From assembly GCA_036874045.1 (NCBI GenBank), contig CM072341.1:5220501-5284500 (forward strand): a stretch of DNA of 64,000 bases. Reading direction: 5' to 3'. Position 1 is the stretch's first letter; every line of letters begins with the position of its first letter. The notes below the pieces were generated by a model. It was not told where the DNA came from and ran no database searches. It saw only the letters and a program-made list of their open reading frames with translations. The DNA comes from Cymodocea nodosa. Lineage: Eukaryota > Streptophyta > Magnoliopsida > Alismatales > Cymodoceaceae. A program made the position numbers and the translations under genes. Shown piece by piece: positions 9,021 through 21,192 of this stretch.

Positions 9021-9986
9021 TAAAACTTGTTTGTGTTTTTCCAGCACTACACCAGAAAACTTGGATTTGTTACTTTTGTTTTTACTTAGTTAATTTATCT
9101 TTTTGCTTATTCTTTCTTTTAGAAGTAAACAAACAACCTTTAATACAATTTAGATATTAATTCCAATTTGTACTTTAACTGCAAGTGCATAGTGTCTATT
9201 GTATCAGTGTGCAAGTATAGGTCGATCTGATAGGGAATTGCTGAAGAACTTGAGAACTGTTCGTTTGTTAACAATCAAATTTATATATTCAATAAGCTCT
9301 CCGTTGAATTACAGTTAACTCAACGGACAAAGTTCATTGAGTTATGGCTAACTCAACGGACAAAGTTCATTGAGTTATGGCTAACTCAACGGACTAACCT
9401 CGTGAACTTAAGTTAACTCCACGAGCCTGTCTTTTGTTTTTAATACTGCTATTTACAAAGGAATTCAACCAACCATTGGGCGATTCCACATATTGTAAAT
9501 AACATCAATTAAGCTCTTTAATGTTAGTTAACATTAGATTTATCATTAAGCAATACTAACATTCAAATAATACAAACAGTAACCATTAAAATCTTTAAGT
9601 CTTTTGAAGGAACCAATTTTAGTAAACTGTAAAACTAAAACAAACATAAAACAATCACAACACTAACAAAGATAACATTAATCACGATACAACACAAACA
9701 ATACGACACTCAAATACAACATACAAACATAGATAAATTGTTTTGGTATTTTTATTTTAATATGAACATGGAAATGGGTGAAAGGTGAAATGTAAACTAA
9801 TCTCACTTGACAGTAAATACTTCCGACACTACTTGCAACGTGATTACACCACTGAAAATTAAACTACTTACAATTCTGTCTCCTCTCCTTATAGAATCGC
9901 AAGTCCAGAATTGCAAGATGATCTCCTCTTCAGCATACAAGCATCAACCCGAAGCCAAGGCTAAAAGCTTTACGATCTCCTGAAAT

Positions 9987-10277
9987 ATGAGTCGGTGCTT
10001 GGTGAAAATGGCTTCCCTTCCTACGATGCGATCACTCCTCATAGTGGTTGTCAGGCATTGTGTTTGGCTCGGAATCGACCCGACATCAAGAAAGTATTCT
10101 CACAGACCTTTGATGGTTGGTGATTGTGGTGGTGGAAAAGATAGTTGGTGTGGTACTTTGGAGAATTGCCAATACTGCCTGCAGAAAGCTCGGTGCTTCT
10201 CCTCTGTACACACTGGCCGTCTATCGATCACACACCGTCTTCTTTTTTTCTTCTTTTCTTTTATATATCTTCAGTAG
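9987..10277 (+). other. conserved antisense frame in LTR leader (MSRxLVKM type)
   Basis: A 96-residue frame runs antisense to the LTR and matches the frames at 5500-5697, 22326-22514 and 36125-36415. Shared residues include VVRHCVWLGIDPTS and HRPLM. Coding status is unproven. Confidence 0.25.
10258..10265 (-). promoter_or_regulatory. LTR TATA box, inner copy
   Basis: TATAAAAG on the minus strand, at the position conserved in all LTRs of this family. Confidence 0.6.
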
Positions 10278-11231
10278 TAACTACTTTTGCTTGAATAGTT
10301 AGTTGGATTTCCTTCATTCGTATCAATGGCGTTGATTTCTTCTCCCTATGCGCTACGTGCAAACGTGGTTTTTTTTCTTCCAATTGTTTGTTCCTGCAAC
10401 CGCTGCAGTAGCATATTAGAAAATACATAGTCCGTGGAGTTACAAATAACTCAACGTACTTTCTTCGTTGATTTAACTATAAAACACGTGCATAAATTTA
10501 ACTGTCCGATGCTTAGGTGCATTTCAGATACTTATAAACTTAACTATCCGATGCTCAGATGCATTTCGAATAGTTACAGATAAGTCACCGATATATAACT
10601 TAAGTAAATCTACCAAATCTCGACACGTGTTAGCAGCAATTTAATCATAAAATAACATTTCAAAGAGTTACAAAGCTAACTATCCGATGCTCAGATGCAA
10701 TTTCAGATAGTTATAGATAACTCACCGAAAGTTCACTTAAGTCATGCATTATGGTTTCGACATGTGTACTTCAGGAAATAATAAACTATTCTCTCAAAAC
10801 ATAACTGTTCGACATTTTAAACATAACTATCAGACATGTTCGGTCTGTTAAACATAACTATTCGAAATATGTCCGGTATGTTAAACATAACTGTCCGAAA
10901 TAACAGAAAATTCGGATACTTAAGAATTTCATTGCCTGCAAATTACCGACAATTCAGAAATGTACTAAATTAACATTAATTCCCCAAGATTAAGTAGATT
11001 CTTCAATTAAAGCATATAATAGTGCAATTATAACATAATGGCTTAATTCTCATATGATAAGCTAGATATTATGCAATTAACCATCATTTAACCATTAATA
11101 ATATGCACTTTTTCATTCTAAACAGGTACTTTGGAGAATTGCCGATACTACCTGCAGAAAGCTTGGTGCTCCTCCTCTGTACACACTAGCTGTCCATCGA
11201 TCACACACCCTTTTCTTCTTTTTCTTCTTTT

Positions 11232-11239
11232 CTTTTATA
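11232..11239 (-). promoter_or_regulatory. LTR TATA box, outer copy
   Basis: This is the second TATAAAAG, produced by the tandem duplication within the LTR. Confidence 0.6.
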
Positions 11240-12321
11240 TTTCTTTAGTAGTAACTGCTTCTGCTTGAATGGTCGGTTAGATTTCTTTCATTCATATCAA
11301 TGGCGATGCTTTCTTCTCCCTGCGCGATACGTGCAATCGTGATTTTTCTTCCAACTGTCTGTTCCTGCAACCGCTATAGTGGCATATTAGAAAATAAATA
11401 GTCTGTGGAGTTACAGATAACTCAACGGACTTTCTTCGTTGATTTAACTATAAAACACGTGCATAAATTTTACTATCCAATGCTTAGGTGCATTTTGGAT
11501 ACTTACAACTTAACTATCCAATGCCCAGATGCATTTCGGATACTTATAAACTTAACTATCTAATGCCCAGATGCATTTCAGATACTTATAAACTTAACTA
11601 TCCGATGCCTAGATGCATTTCGGATAGTTACAGATAACTCATCGATATATAACTTAAGTAAATCTACCAGATCTCAACACGTGTCAGCAGTAGTTTAATA
11701 ATAAAATAAACATTTTGGAGAGTTACATGTTTAACTATCCGATGCTCAGATGCATTTCGGATAGTTAGAGATAACTCACTGAAGATCCACTTAAGTCACT
11801 TTCCTAGAACATGACACGTGTCCACAGCTATTTTATAAATAAAAAGAGATTTCGGAGGGTTACACATATAACTGTCTAATGCCCAGCTGCAATTTTAGAT
11901 AGTTAGAGATAACTCACCGAAAGTTCACTTAAGTCATGCATTATGGTTTTGACATGTGTACTTCAGGAAATAATAAACTATTCTTTCAAAACATAACTAT
12001 TCGGTAGTTTAAACATAACTATTCGATACATGTTTGGTCTGTTAAACATAACTGTCCGAAATATGTTCAATATGTTAAACATAACTATCCGAAATATCAA
12101 AAAATTCGGATACTTAAGAATTTCACAGCCTGCAACTTACCGACAGTTCAGAAATGTATTAAATTAACTATCATTAATTCCCCAAAATTAAACAAATTCT
12201 TTAATTAAAGCATATAACCATGTAATTATAACATAATGGCTTAATTCTCATATGATAAGCTAAATATTATGCAATTAACTATCATTTAACCGTTAATAAT
12301 TGCATTTTTCATTCTAAACAC

Positions 12322-13660
12322 TTCCCCCATACCTAAATTTTGCTAGTCCCATAGCAAACTAATATCTAATTAATTGGTCTTTCTAAAAGTGCTAGAATTA
12401 ATTCTTCCCCTTTTTTTTTTTTTCTTCTATTCAGCATAAGAATATATATTCTATATGTTTCAGTAATCAACCTGCAAATATACTTAGAATATATGTAAAT
12501 TACATACAAAGTATATCATCATCACATAGGTGTTAATTATTTTATCGTTTGTTCTTCTTTTCATCATTTGTCATCTTTAATTTTCCAATAAGATTTCTAG
12601 AAGAAATTTCAACAACATACGAATCAAAGTACAATCCAATTCAATATGATTAAGACAAGTAGAATAAAGAATTATATCTCTCTTAAACAACTTCAAAAGT
12701 CAATTCTAGATTCATATTATAGTAATTCTAGATAACAGAAAATATACTTGTTTCATAAGATATTTGTATTTCACAAAACACTTGTATCTTTTCAGAACAG
12801 TATATGTATATTTTTTTTTCTTTTCTTTTTTTTCTTTTTTACTTTAAAAGTTAATTTGACAAGCTTGAATCATATAAGAGTTTTCTAATGTACCCATGTA
12901 ACGAGCTTTTAGTCAACAATCCCAGATTTGATCAGGATCTTAGGTTGCTAGATTTCAAGAGTCCTTTTTCAGGTCAACAATCCTTACATACCTATCTGCT
13001 CAAGTACAAAAGGCTCGTGATCAAACAAGTCAATAAACTCTCAAATTTTCCTTCTTCTTTTTTTCAATCAAAATACAAACACAAAACAAAACATTAATCA
13101 CATACTGTATATGTATGTATTTCATTAATACAGATGTAGTAAAACACCAATCTCATATAGTCCTACTTCTATCATTTACTATAAATATGAATCCGTAACA
13201 ATAAGCTCATACTTTTTCTGTAGTTTAATAAGATCTACACATAAATCATTCTACAAGTTCAATTAGTCAAATGAAATGTATCTCTAATCATATGCATTTC
13301 ATTTAATCTAGAATTCACATCTCAGCTCCTTTAGGACTTCAGATAATTTATTGATTAAGCATTAAGTATTCTGATTTCATTTTAAAATCGTGAAACTGTT
13401 AAACTCATGAAATTCAGAAAAAACATAAGATACTATATCTAGATTTGCAAAAATAGTAAATTCTATAGCATCTTATATAGCCTTCTAAATATAACATTCA
13501 AGTAGTTACAAATTATAAAAATTTTACAGTCTCAATTATCGGATAGTTATAGCAAGTTCATAAAAATTTTCAATTTCCATAAAACTTTGCAGTACCATTT
13601 TAATTCTTTTAATTAACAAACTTACATGGCTGTTACTTTAATTACCTTCCCCCCATACCT
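12322..13660 (-). other. gypsy 3' noncoding module with two polypurine tracts
   Basis: On the minus strand it runs from tract 1 (GTATGGGGGGAAGG, 13645-13660) to tract 2 (AGGTATGGGGGAAG, 12322-12335). It is colinear with 3403-4758 and 33979-35331. No sense gene is seen. It links the F-box copy 2 unit to the LTR at 9021-12321. Confidence 0.7.
12888..13097 (+). other. conserved antisense small frame (MYPCNEL type)
   Basis: A 69-residue frame, antisense to the element, is similar to those at 3937-4188, 20358-20621 and 40940-41152 over about 50 residues. Confidence 0.3.
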
Positions 13661-14310
13661 ACATTTTGCATTGTCCTCAATGTAAAAGATTTGACAATAA
13701 ATACAATAATTGTAGCAAGCATGAATACAGTTTTGTTGATTTAAAATTCAGGATAAGTAATTGGTTACATACCTTGTTTCGTTTGTATCTCCTTCTGCAT
13801 ATTCCGATTTTTGATTCTGAAAAACTTTTCATTCACAGATAAACACAGAATATAAAACAAAATAACATTTAATAGATATTAATAAATTATTGTCTTGTGT
13901 GGAACCTAGGCTCCTTTGCCTTTGGTGGCTCACAAACAAGCCAGTTGGTTTCCCAGAATAGATACTAACAAACTGGATTGATATTTTATTTTATTTTTCT
14001 TTTATAAAATAAAAATGAAAATTATAAATTTTTCTCTTTTTTTATTTATTTTTTATTTAGTAAATGCAGAATACAGAAAACATTAAACACACAAAATCAC
14101 AACTTAAGAACATGATTGAAAATTAGGAACAAATAGAATAAATGTATCAGTCCAAGCAAACTTTTTAGGCATAGTTCTTCTTGCTATTAATTCTGTTTTA
14201 ATGTAGTTCTTGTTCCTTCTTAATTTGTAAACATGTAATATATTATAAATTACAAATACAAGTGTATTACCATTAATGATGTGAAGTGCGTAAAGGGATC
14301 CTTTTTGATT
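13661..14310 (-). other. 3' flank of F-box copy 2
   Basis: No gene here. It is colinear with 33323-33978. It contains the motif ACAAGGTATGTAACC on the minus strand (near 13773), which resembles a splice donor and is kept at 19670 and 33860. Confidence 0.55.
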
Positions 14311-15243
14311 CCAAGGTAATGTAGCAGTTTCTATTTCTACATCTATTTCAATATATTCCTCTTCCCACTTCCATTAATTAATGTCTTTCATAATCCATAT
14401 TTGAAATTTCATCAATTCATCCCAACATCTTATCAGACAGAAAGTAGGATCATCTTCTTCATTATACCACATTCTTATTTGAATTTTATTAAATTTTGTA
14501 GATGGTGGTTTAGCTATTTCTCTCGGTATAGGTAAAATTTCTATATATTCATCGTAACTGTCTATGCTCACTATGTATAAATCAGATCCAAATGCTATTG
14601 ATATATCTGTGACTAGATATATATATCCATCAAGTATGACATGTGTTTGGTTAATTAATGATTTCCGTCCCAGATATATCATAATATTTTCATTCCAAGA
14701 TTTATTCAGAAAGTTATACACACTTAAGCGTAAATCTTCACCCCAATTTCCTGTAGGTCTCCAATAATATAATTTTTCAGGAATTGCAAAATTTTTATCA
14801 GAAAAAATCAAAGTCGATCCACAATTTACAGTTGGTACTTCAAATCTATTAGGTCTTCCTATATTCCATTCTTCTCCTATTATAGGATTTCTTATCAAAA
14901 TATCAGGTAATAATAAACTTGCATACCTTGGTCTCGTCGTGTATATGATTAATCCTTCATCTATCCCCATAATATGATCTATTCCTTCTAATGTATTAGG
15001 TGGAATTCTAGTAGTTTCTTCCATAGCTAGATATTCATGGGTATTTGAACTACGATTAAATGACCTCCATTTAAATCCATCTCTAATCTTAGTCATTTTT
15101 GCAGCTTGTAGTCCTTAAAAATATTTCTCTTCAATACAGTCTTTAATTTCCTTTGATACACAACACAACCTGCACAGATCTTTAGCTGATAAATTACTCA
15201 GTACTTCCCTTAGTGCATCCAACGGTAATTGCATCAATTCCAT
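14311..15243 (-). pseudogene. F-box protein, copy 2, nonsense-mutated
   Basis: The frame starts at ATG 15243 with the F-box block (LPLDALREVLSNLSAKDLC). A TAA at about 15113 follows KYF, where copies 1 and 3 have CAA and GAG. A second TAA near 14374 replaces a GAA codon before WKW. The original stop is changed to TGG at 14311-14313. Between the two stops 240 residues remain open. The upstream acceptor-like TTATATAG is kept. It sits between a broken gag (15551-16690) and the noncoding module, as in the other copies. It is clearly a relative of copies 1 and 3 but no longer makes the full protein. Confidence 0.9.
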
Positions 15244-15550
15244 TTGTCGATTCTATATAACACAAACAAAAATTTAGCAGAGACAAAAAATTAACATAAC
15301 TACTGCACACCCTCGTGGAGTTAAGGCATAACTCAATGGACTAAGTTCGTTGAGTTAAGGACTAACTCTACGATACTATTAACTATAAATAAAAAACATA
15401 TATATATATACAGATAGTTGCTTCAGATATGTTGCTTCATTCAGCTACCCTCCTAGAAGAGGTATCAATTTTATTAACAGTTCTATTGATAGGGTTAGGT
15501 ATTGCTTGTATTGGCAATCCTCCAGTAGGTCTAACTTCCATTGGTTCCTT
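15244..15550 (-). other. spacer between gag and F-box copy 2
   Basis: It contains the in-frame gag tail after the conserved TAG (about 15430-15550) and a palindrome cluster at 15310-15375 (CTCGTGGAGTTA, TAACTCAATGG, TTCGTTGAGTTA, TAACTCTACGA). It has the same layout as 1201-1512. Confidence 0.55.
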
Positions 15551-16690
15551 CTATCTAAGTGGTATATTTCTATTCTGATTTTGAATTGCAGCATTTCCAA
15601 ATACAAAATGTAGACGATTGTTTAATTGTTGGATTATCTTTTCTAATTTCTCTATTCTAGATCCTTGTTCAATTAATGCTTCATAACTTATATTCTTCTC
15701 ATTTACATTTTCTCCTCCCTGGAAATTGTTGTTTCTCCAAGATAAATTCGGGTGATTTCTCCAATTTGGATTATAAGAATTTCCCAAGTTATCTCTCTAG
15801 TTTCTAGCATAAATAATATCTAAATTGTTTATGTTTGCATTCTTTTCTGCTAGCTTTTGATTTAATGATAACTCTTCTATTTTCTTTGTTAATTCAGTTA
15901 ATTTCACCTCAAGCATAGTACTTGAATCTATTTCATGCATTCCTCTTGGCAATATTTTTTATCTGCAATAGTTTCAACTGAGTTTTCCCACTGTGTAATT
16001 CTTTTTGCAAAGTTTTCTAAATATGCCCATGCTTCTTCACTACATAACTTTAAAAATCCATTTTGACAAGTAGATTCTAATAAAGATTTTGTTGAAACAT
16101 CTATGCCTTCATAAATTATACCTATTAATTGTGCCTTACTCATTGCATGATGCAGACATTGAGTTAGTAAATCTTTAAATCTTTCAAAATATTTCCAAAA
16201 TGATTCACCTTGTTTTTGGCTACACATTAACATTTCTTTCTTCTTTTTAATCGTTTGATGTGTTGGATAATATTTTTCCAGAAAAACAGAGCAAAATTCA
16301 GTTCATGTAGAAATTGAATCAGGTGACATAGTATATAACCATCTCTTAGCTTTGTCTTTTAAAGAAAAAGGGATATATCTAAGTTTAATAGCATCTATAC
16401 TCATGTTCGGCATTTTCATCATTTGACAAACTTCATTAAATTCTCTAAGGAAATAATAGGCATCCTCTCTTTCTAATCTATGAAAATGTGGCAATTGACT
16501 AATATAATTAGATTTCAGTTCAAACTTATCTCCCTCAAAGTTTGGCAATCGAATACATGAAGGTTCATCAACTAATTCAGGATACAGAATCTCTCCTAAT
16601 GGTTTTTCTACTAGATCAGCTATCTCTATGTTCTCTTTTAAAGAAAGGTTAGCTACACCCCAAAGAATTTTGTTAAAGTTCAGTTCAGAA
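15551..16690 (-). pseudogene. Athila-type gag (capsid part), broken, copy 2
   Basis: This is a homologue of 1513-2650. It has MPNFEGDKFELKSNYISQLP, a capsid core at 15928-16233 (QGESFWKYFERF, GIIYEGIDVSTK), and NSYNPNWRNHPNLSW at the C-terminal block. A TGA near 16306 replaces the tryptophan of the ISTWTEF motif. There is a frameshift near 15955 and further stops. It again lacks a zinc knuckle. It has the same TAG at the end of the NRNIPLR block as copies 1 and 3. Confidence 0.8.
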
Positions 16691-16812
16691 AATTTTTTAA
16701 TATTCCTTTGCGATGAAAATTCCTAGGTAGATGTTCTTACTAATCGTTTAGTGCTTAGAGAACAGGTCCATGTGCTCATAAGTAAATAGTAGAAGATTAA
16801 TTACATACCAGT

Positions 16813-17085
16813 TTAAAGCTTTCCATTCAATAAATATTTGTTGTCGGATGAAGTTGAATCAACTGCTTCTCCTTCTAGTTCCTCCAACACATTCTCCTTT
16901 CTTTTAAAAGTGCTGGTAACTCGTAAATAACATTCTATTTTATATATATAATGCACATCCATAAAGTGAATAAATCTCGTTGCAAGAACATGTCTTGCAA
17001 TATGCATCGTGGTTCTTATTTTCATGGGTACGTGTACCACTACTAATTTCAAATTTTGGTAACCGCTAAACCGACGAAGTTTCAT
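16813..17085 (-). CDS. small conserved ORF upstream of gag, unknown
   Basis: This 90-residue frame is similar throughout to 2762-3046 (MKLRRFSGYQNLKLVVVHVP, then an acidic tail with EELEGEAVDSTSSDNKY). It also ends beside a GGTATGTAAT donor-like site. No recognised family. That both copies stay open while the neighbouring gag is broken is mildly suggestive of coding, but the frame is short. Confidence 0.35.
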   Translation of the reverse strand: MKLRRFSGYQNLKLVVVHVPMKIRTTMHIARHVLATRFIHFMDVHYIYKIECYLRVTSTFKRKENVLEELEGEAVDSTSSDNKYLLNGKL

Positions 17086-17109
17086 TCGTGGTTAAAAGAA
17101 TAACTGTTC

Positions 17110-17300
17110 TGCTTAATCCACAAACTAACCTCATTGAGTTACAGATAACTCAATAGAACAAAGTCGGTTACAGTTGCTAACTCCACGGACTAACTTCGTT
17201 GAGTTATAGATAACTCAACGGAGTGACCTTATATTATATTACTGACCTCGTAGATTTACGTTTAACTCAACGAACTAAGTTCGTTGAGTTAACACTTAGC
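17110..17300. repeat. short palindrome cluster upstream of gag, copy 2
   Basis: Arms such as TTCGTTGAGTTATAG/ATAACTCAACGGAG and ACTCAACGAACTAAGTTCG form facing pairs. It matches 3070-3265. Confidence 0.7.
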
Positions 17301-17730
17301 AACCTCTAAGTTTTACTCCTCGTAAGTTGCTCTCTGCTTTTTTTTCTTTTTCATTCTGCTAACTGAAATAAAGTTAAATCTATGTCATTAATGCATCATT
17401 CTAATCAAAATTCGCTTAAATCTGAACATTATATAAGGATTTAACTTGCAGGTCATTTTATGTTATGCAGAATTTACATTTCACCTTGCAACATGTAGAA
17501 ATTTTTATGCATTTATCCTATCATTCAGCAAATTGTAAATCTGTTAAACATTCATTCATAAAGTTCCACAAATTATATATAACATTCAATACATTCCATT
17601 CATTTCACATTCAAAATACATATGAAAATTGCATCTGAAAAATTTATATTCATTAATATGAATAAATTTACAGTACAAATACATCATACAATTTTCATAC
17701 AATTTTATACAAGTAGACGAACAATACAAT
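17301..17730. other. AT-rich spacer between gag module and env-like gene
   Basis: No gene seen. The match to the upstream part of the other gag/F-box module ends near 17436 (AAATCTGAACATTATATA), exactly where that module ends at about 3398. This suggests a shared module edge. The rest (17440-17730) is low-complexity AT sequence. Confidence 0.5.
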
Positions 17731-19015
17731 TTAATCTCTATTCCTAAGTTCATCTACTTCCTTCTGGAGTTTTTCTAATTGAAGCTCTAATTGATTAATC
17801 CTTTCTACTACTCCTGTAATTCCTCCAGAAGGTACAGCTAGCTCTACAACTACAAAATTTCTGTATTCTTTCACTAAAATGGTTCTAGATCTGATCATTT
17901 TTGATGTCCATTTAGTGAAATCGATACAATCCACCATCAATAGTGGAATCAAATCTCCAAAAATCAATTTTTTCTTTACTGTTCTTAGCTTGGAGATAAA
18001 AACTGCAGACCAATTTATTTAAATCTTATTTACAACTGCATATGTGGCCCATTTGACAAATTGACTTAATTCTATGTCATGGCCTTGTCGTTGATAAACA
18101 TTCTTAATCGAAATGTTGGCTACCATGTGTGCTTTATTATTTAAATGCTTCAATCTGTTTAATAAAGGCACACCAGGATTGATAGCTAAACAATCTTTAA
18201 CTTGCTGTTCTGTCCACTCAACTGTAGTTGTGTCTTCCAAAATTTTTAGTCCTTTATTCTTTAATCCAAAAATGTTGTGGAGAAGCTCTAGTGTTATCTG
18301 TACATCAGTTTCCTCCACGTTGGAAATTAATCATCCTTCACCTTCTCTTAAATTTGCATAGAAACAGGGCACTAAATTCTCATAAACTGCATGCCCTCTT
18401 TCTTGAGAAATGAACTTCAGTAGACCTTGGAATTCAAATAAATCTTTGATTTCTTGCATTCCATCCCAATTTAATAGTCTACTATAAATAATATCATAAC
18501 CCCTAATTTCTTGATATTTGGTATAAGCTTCCTGACTCCAAAAATGTACTTCATTCAAAACTGTTGTTTCAGTCGGGTCAGGAATGCAACTTTGTTGTTC
18601 CAAAGGGGTTTGTTCTTGATCTTCCTCTTCTATAGGCTACATTTGAACATGCTCTATAGATTCCTGAATTTTTGTTTCTGTTTGTGGTGGTGAGCCGGCA
18701 GAACTCTCCACTTTGTCTTGAATTCTCTTCATAAATTGTTGAAGAGTTTCTTGCTCTTTAGTGGAATCTGTAAAGTTATTTTTGTCCAAATGGCTTCTTT
18801 CAGCCTCTTCATTTTCTGCTCTTTCTTCTTCCTCCTGACTATCAATCTGTTCTGTTACTGTTCTTTCTGATTCTGTAATAGATTGGGATGGAGTCACGGG
18901 CAATTCAGTTTCTGCCCTAATTTCTATTCTTTCTTCTTGTATAGGCTGTAGACTAATTTCAACCTGATTTTCTTCTTGTCTTTACTCCTACTGCTGCAAC
19001 TCCTGCTCCTCCTCA
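17731..19015 (-). pseudogene. env-like / plant transposon-protein ORF of gypsy element
   Basis: On the minus strand it has three parts. First comes an acidic Glu/Ser/Gln-rich N-terminal region (18637-18903). Then comes a conserved block with FWSQEAYTKYQEIRGYDIIY, LFEFQGLLKF and LVPCFYANL (18331-18603), continuing as IFGLKNKGLKIL and MVANISIKNVYQRQGHDIEL (18019-18318). Last is a C-terminal coiled coil (VVERINQLELQLEKLQKEV, 17731-17967). The block resembles the so-called putative plant transposon protein or env-like third ORF of Athila and SIRE elements, whose function is unproven. In-frame stops separate the parts. Homologues are at 24746-26340, 41994-44267, 51735-53071 and 63021-63424. At 19015 it is joined tail to tail with a plus-strand F-box fragment. 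Confidence 0.65.
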
Positions 19016-19195
19016 GAATCGGGTATAATGAATATGATGATCCTACTTTATGTTTAGTAAGATGGTGGGATGAACTAATGAAATTTCAAATATGGATTAT
19101 GAAAGACCTAAATAAATGGAAGTGAGAAGAGAAATATATTGAAATATATGTAGAAATAGAAACAACTACATTATCTTGGAACAGAAAATGATCCC
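19016..19195 (+). pseudogene. F-box copy 4, C-terminal fragment
   Basis: About 58 codons match the end of the F-box proteins (DDPTLCLVRWWDELMKFQIW, then IEIYVEIETTTL). A TGA interrupts it in the WKWEEE block. The first 250 or so residues are missing, cut at the junction with the minus-strand env-like gene. The downstream flank and noncoding module follow as in copy 3. Confidence 0.85.
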
Positions 19196-19841
19196 TTTCT
19201 ACATTTTAATTCATTAATGGTAATACACTTATATTTAGTATTGATAACATATTGTAAGTTTACAAGTTAAAAAGGAGAACAAACTACATTAAAACGGAAT
19301 TAATAGCAAGAAGAATTATGCCTAAAAAGTTTGCTTAGACTGACATGTTTATTCCATTTGTCACTACTTTTCAATCATGTTCTTAAATTGTGATTTTGTA
19401 ATTTTAATGTTGTGTGTACTTTGCATTTATTTTGAAGAAAAACAAAATATCAATCTAGTTTGTTGGTATCTATTCTAGGAAACCAACTAGCTTGCTTGTG
19501 AGCCACCAAAGGTATAGGAGCCTAGGTTCCACACAAGACACTGATTTAACAATTTATATTTTGTTGTTAAGTTGTTATTTTGTTATATATTCTGCTTTTA
19601 TTTGTGAATGAAAAGTTTTTCAGAATTAAAAGTCAGGAGATATTGAAGGAGATACGAAGAACAAGGTATGTAATTAATTAATTAGCCTAAATTTACATTC
19701 AAACACAGTTCGTGGAGTTATTTATTAACTCAACGAACTAAGTTTGTTGAGTTAGGTGCTAAGTCAATGAAACAATATTCATGTTTGCTAACATTTATAG
19801 TATTTACTATAAAATCTTTTACATTGAGGACAATGCAAAAT
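19196..19841 (+). other. 3' flank of F-box copy 4
   Basis: No gene. Colinear with 33323-33978. Contains the donor-like ACAAGGTATGTAAT near 19668 and a palindrome cluster at 19705-19780 (TTCGTGGAGTTA, TTAACTCAACGAAC, TTTGTTGAGTTA). Confidence 0.6.
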
Positions 19842-21192
19842 GTATGTGTGGGGGGGAGGTAATTAGATTAAAATCTAAGTAACCTTGTTAATTAGAGGAA
19901 CTAAGATTGTGCTGCAAATTTCTATGGAAATTGAAAATTTTATTTTTTTTTATGAATTTTCCGTAACTAACCGAAATTTCCTATAACTATCCAATAATTG
20001 AAATTGTAAAATTTTTAAGAACTATAATTGCTTGAATGTTATATTTAGAATCTTATATAAGATGCTACAAATTTTATTATTAATCCAAATTGGGATATAG
20101 TATCTTATGTCTTTACTAAATTTTATGAGTTTAATAATTTCACAATTTTAAAGAAATCATAATGCTTAATTGTAACTCAGGAAATGATCTAAAATCTTGA
20201 AAGAACTGAAATGTTGATTTTTGGATTAAATGAAATGCATATGATCAAGGATACACTTAATTTGATTGATTAAACTTGTAGAATGATTTATGTGTAAATC
20301 TTATTAAACTACAGAAAAAGTATGAGCTTATTGATATAGATTCATGTTTTTAGTAAATTATAGAAGCAAAATTATATGAGGTTTGTGTTTTATTGCATTT
20401 GTATTAATGAAATACTTATATATATTGTGTTGAAAAAGAAAAAGAGAAAAAAGAGAGACAAACTTTGAGAGTTTATTTATTTGTTTGATCACGAGCATTT
20501 TGTACTTAAGCAGATAGGTATGTAAGAATTGTTGACCTAAAAAAGGGCTCTTTAAATCTAGCAACCTAAGATCCTGATTAGATTTGAGATTATTGACTGA
20601 AAGCTTGATACATGGGTACATTAAAAAGCTCTTGTATGATTCAAGCTTTTCAAATTAACTTTTAAAGTAAAAATATGCATATACTATTCTGAAAAGATAA
20701 AAGTGTTTTGTGAAATACAGATATCTTTTGAATCGAGTATATTTTCTATTATTTATGATTACTGAAGTATGAATCTAGATTAAACTTTTGAAGTTGTTTA
20801 TTTGAGATACAATTCATTATTCTTATTGTTTTAATCATATTGAGTTGGATTGTATTTTGATTTGTATGTAGTTGAAATTTATTCTAGAAATCATATTGGA
20901 AAATTCAGGATAACAAATGTTGAAAAGAAAAAAATGATAATATAACTACCACCTATGTGATGCTAATATATTTTGTATGTAATTTACATATGTTTTAAAT
21001 ATATTTGCAGGTTGGAGAGGAGAAAACAATGTTAAATTAGATTACTAAATTAATATAGAATATCTTTACATTAATCTAATCTATCTATTCTAAAGATACA
21101 AAATGAAGAATTAGTTCTAGCACTTTAGAAAGGTCAACTAGTTAGATCTTAGTAGTTTTCTAAGGGACTAGCAAAAGTTAAGTATAAGGAAA
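19842..21192 (+). other. gypsy 3' noncoding module
   Basis: It starts with polypurine tract 1 (GTGTGGGGGGGAGG, about 19846-19859). Tract 2 is decayed (AAGTATAAGGAAAG, ending 21192) before the LTR. Colinear with 33979-35331. No sense gene. Confidence 0.65.
20358..20621 (-). other. conserved antisense small frame (MYPCNEL type)
   Basis: An 87-residue antisense frame with the same N-terminal 50 residues as 3937-4188, but more substitutions (MYPCIKLSVNN, KSNQDLRLLD). Confidence 0.3.

Larger units (their letters stand above)
9021..12321 (-). repeat. gypsy LTR with internal duplication, minus orientation
   Basis: It lies between the PBS at 9001-9020 and polypurine tract 2 at 12322-12335. Its minus-strand start is TGTTTAGAATG. 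It thus serves as 5' LTR of the zinc-knuckle/protease/RT unit and as 3' LTR of the gag/F-box unit. It is about 3.3 kb long, against about 1.9 kb for the sister LTRs at 4759 and 35332, because of a tandem duplication. It holds long runs of CGGATAGTTA/TAACTATCCG palindromes (10425-10920, 11395-12080), several ACACGTGT boxes, and the GTAAGT leader motif near 9870. Confidence 0.8.
10152..12321 (-). repeat. tandem duplication inside the LTR
   Basis: The segment from the LTR start to the leader is present twice: 12321 down to 11125, then again 11124 down to 10152. Both end in GGTACTTTGGAGAATTGCC on the plus strand, and the first base of the second copy is again the LTR start (CATTCTAAACA at 11114-11124). 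The upstream copy is longer (1197 against 973 bp) because it has extra palindrome units around 11480-11640. The duplication doubles U3 and the promoter. Confidence 0.85.

Noticed and set aside
10425..12080. Regular short repeats that might be a CRISPR-like array
   Set aside because: The units are degenerate palindromes of varying spacing inside an LTR in a plant genome, with no constant repeat/unique spacer pattern and no cas genes.
18113..18693. Plus-strand frames of 60-82 residues
   Set aside because: They are antisense to the env-like gene, whose minus-strand frame has clear homologues.
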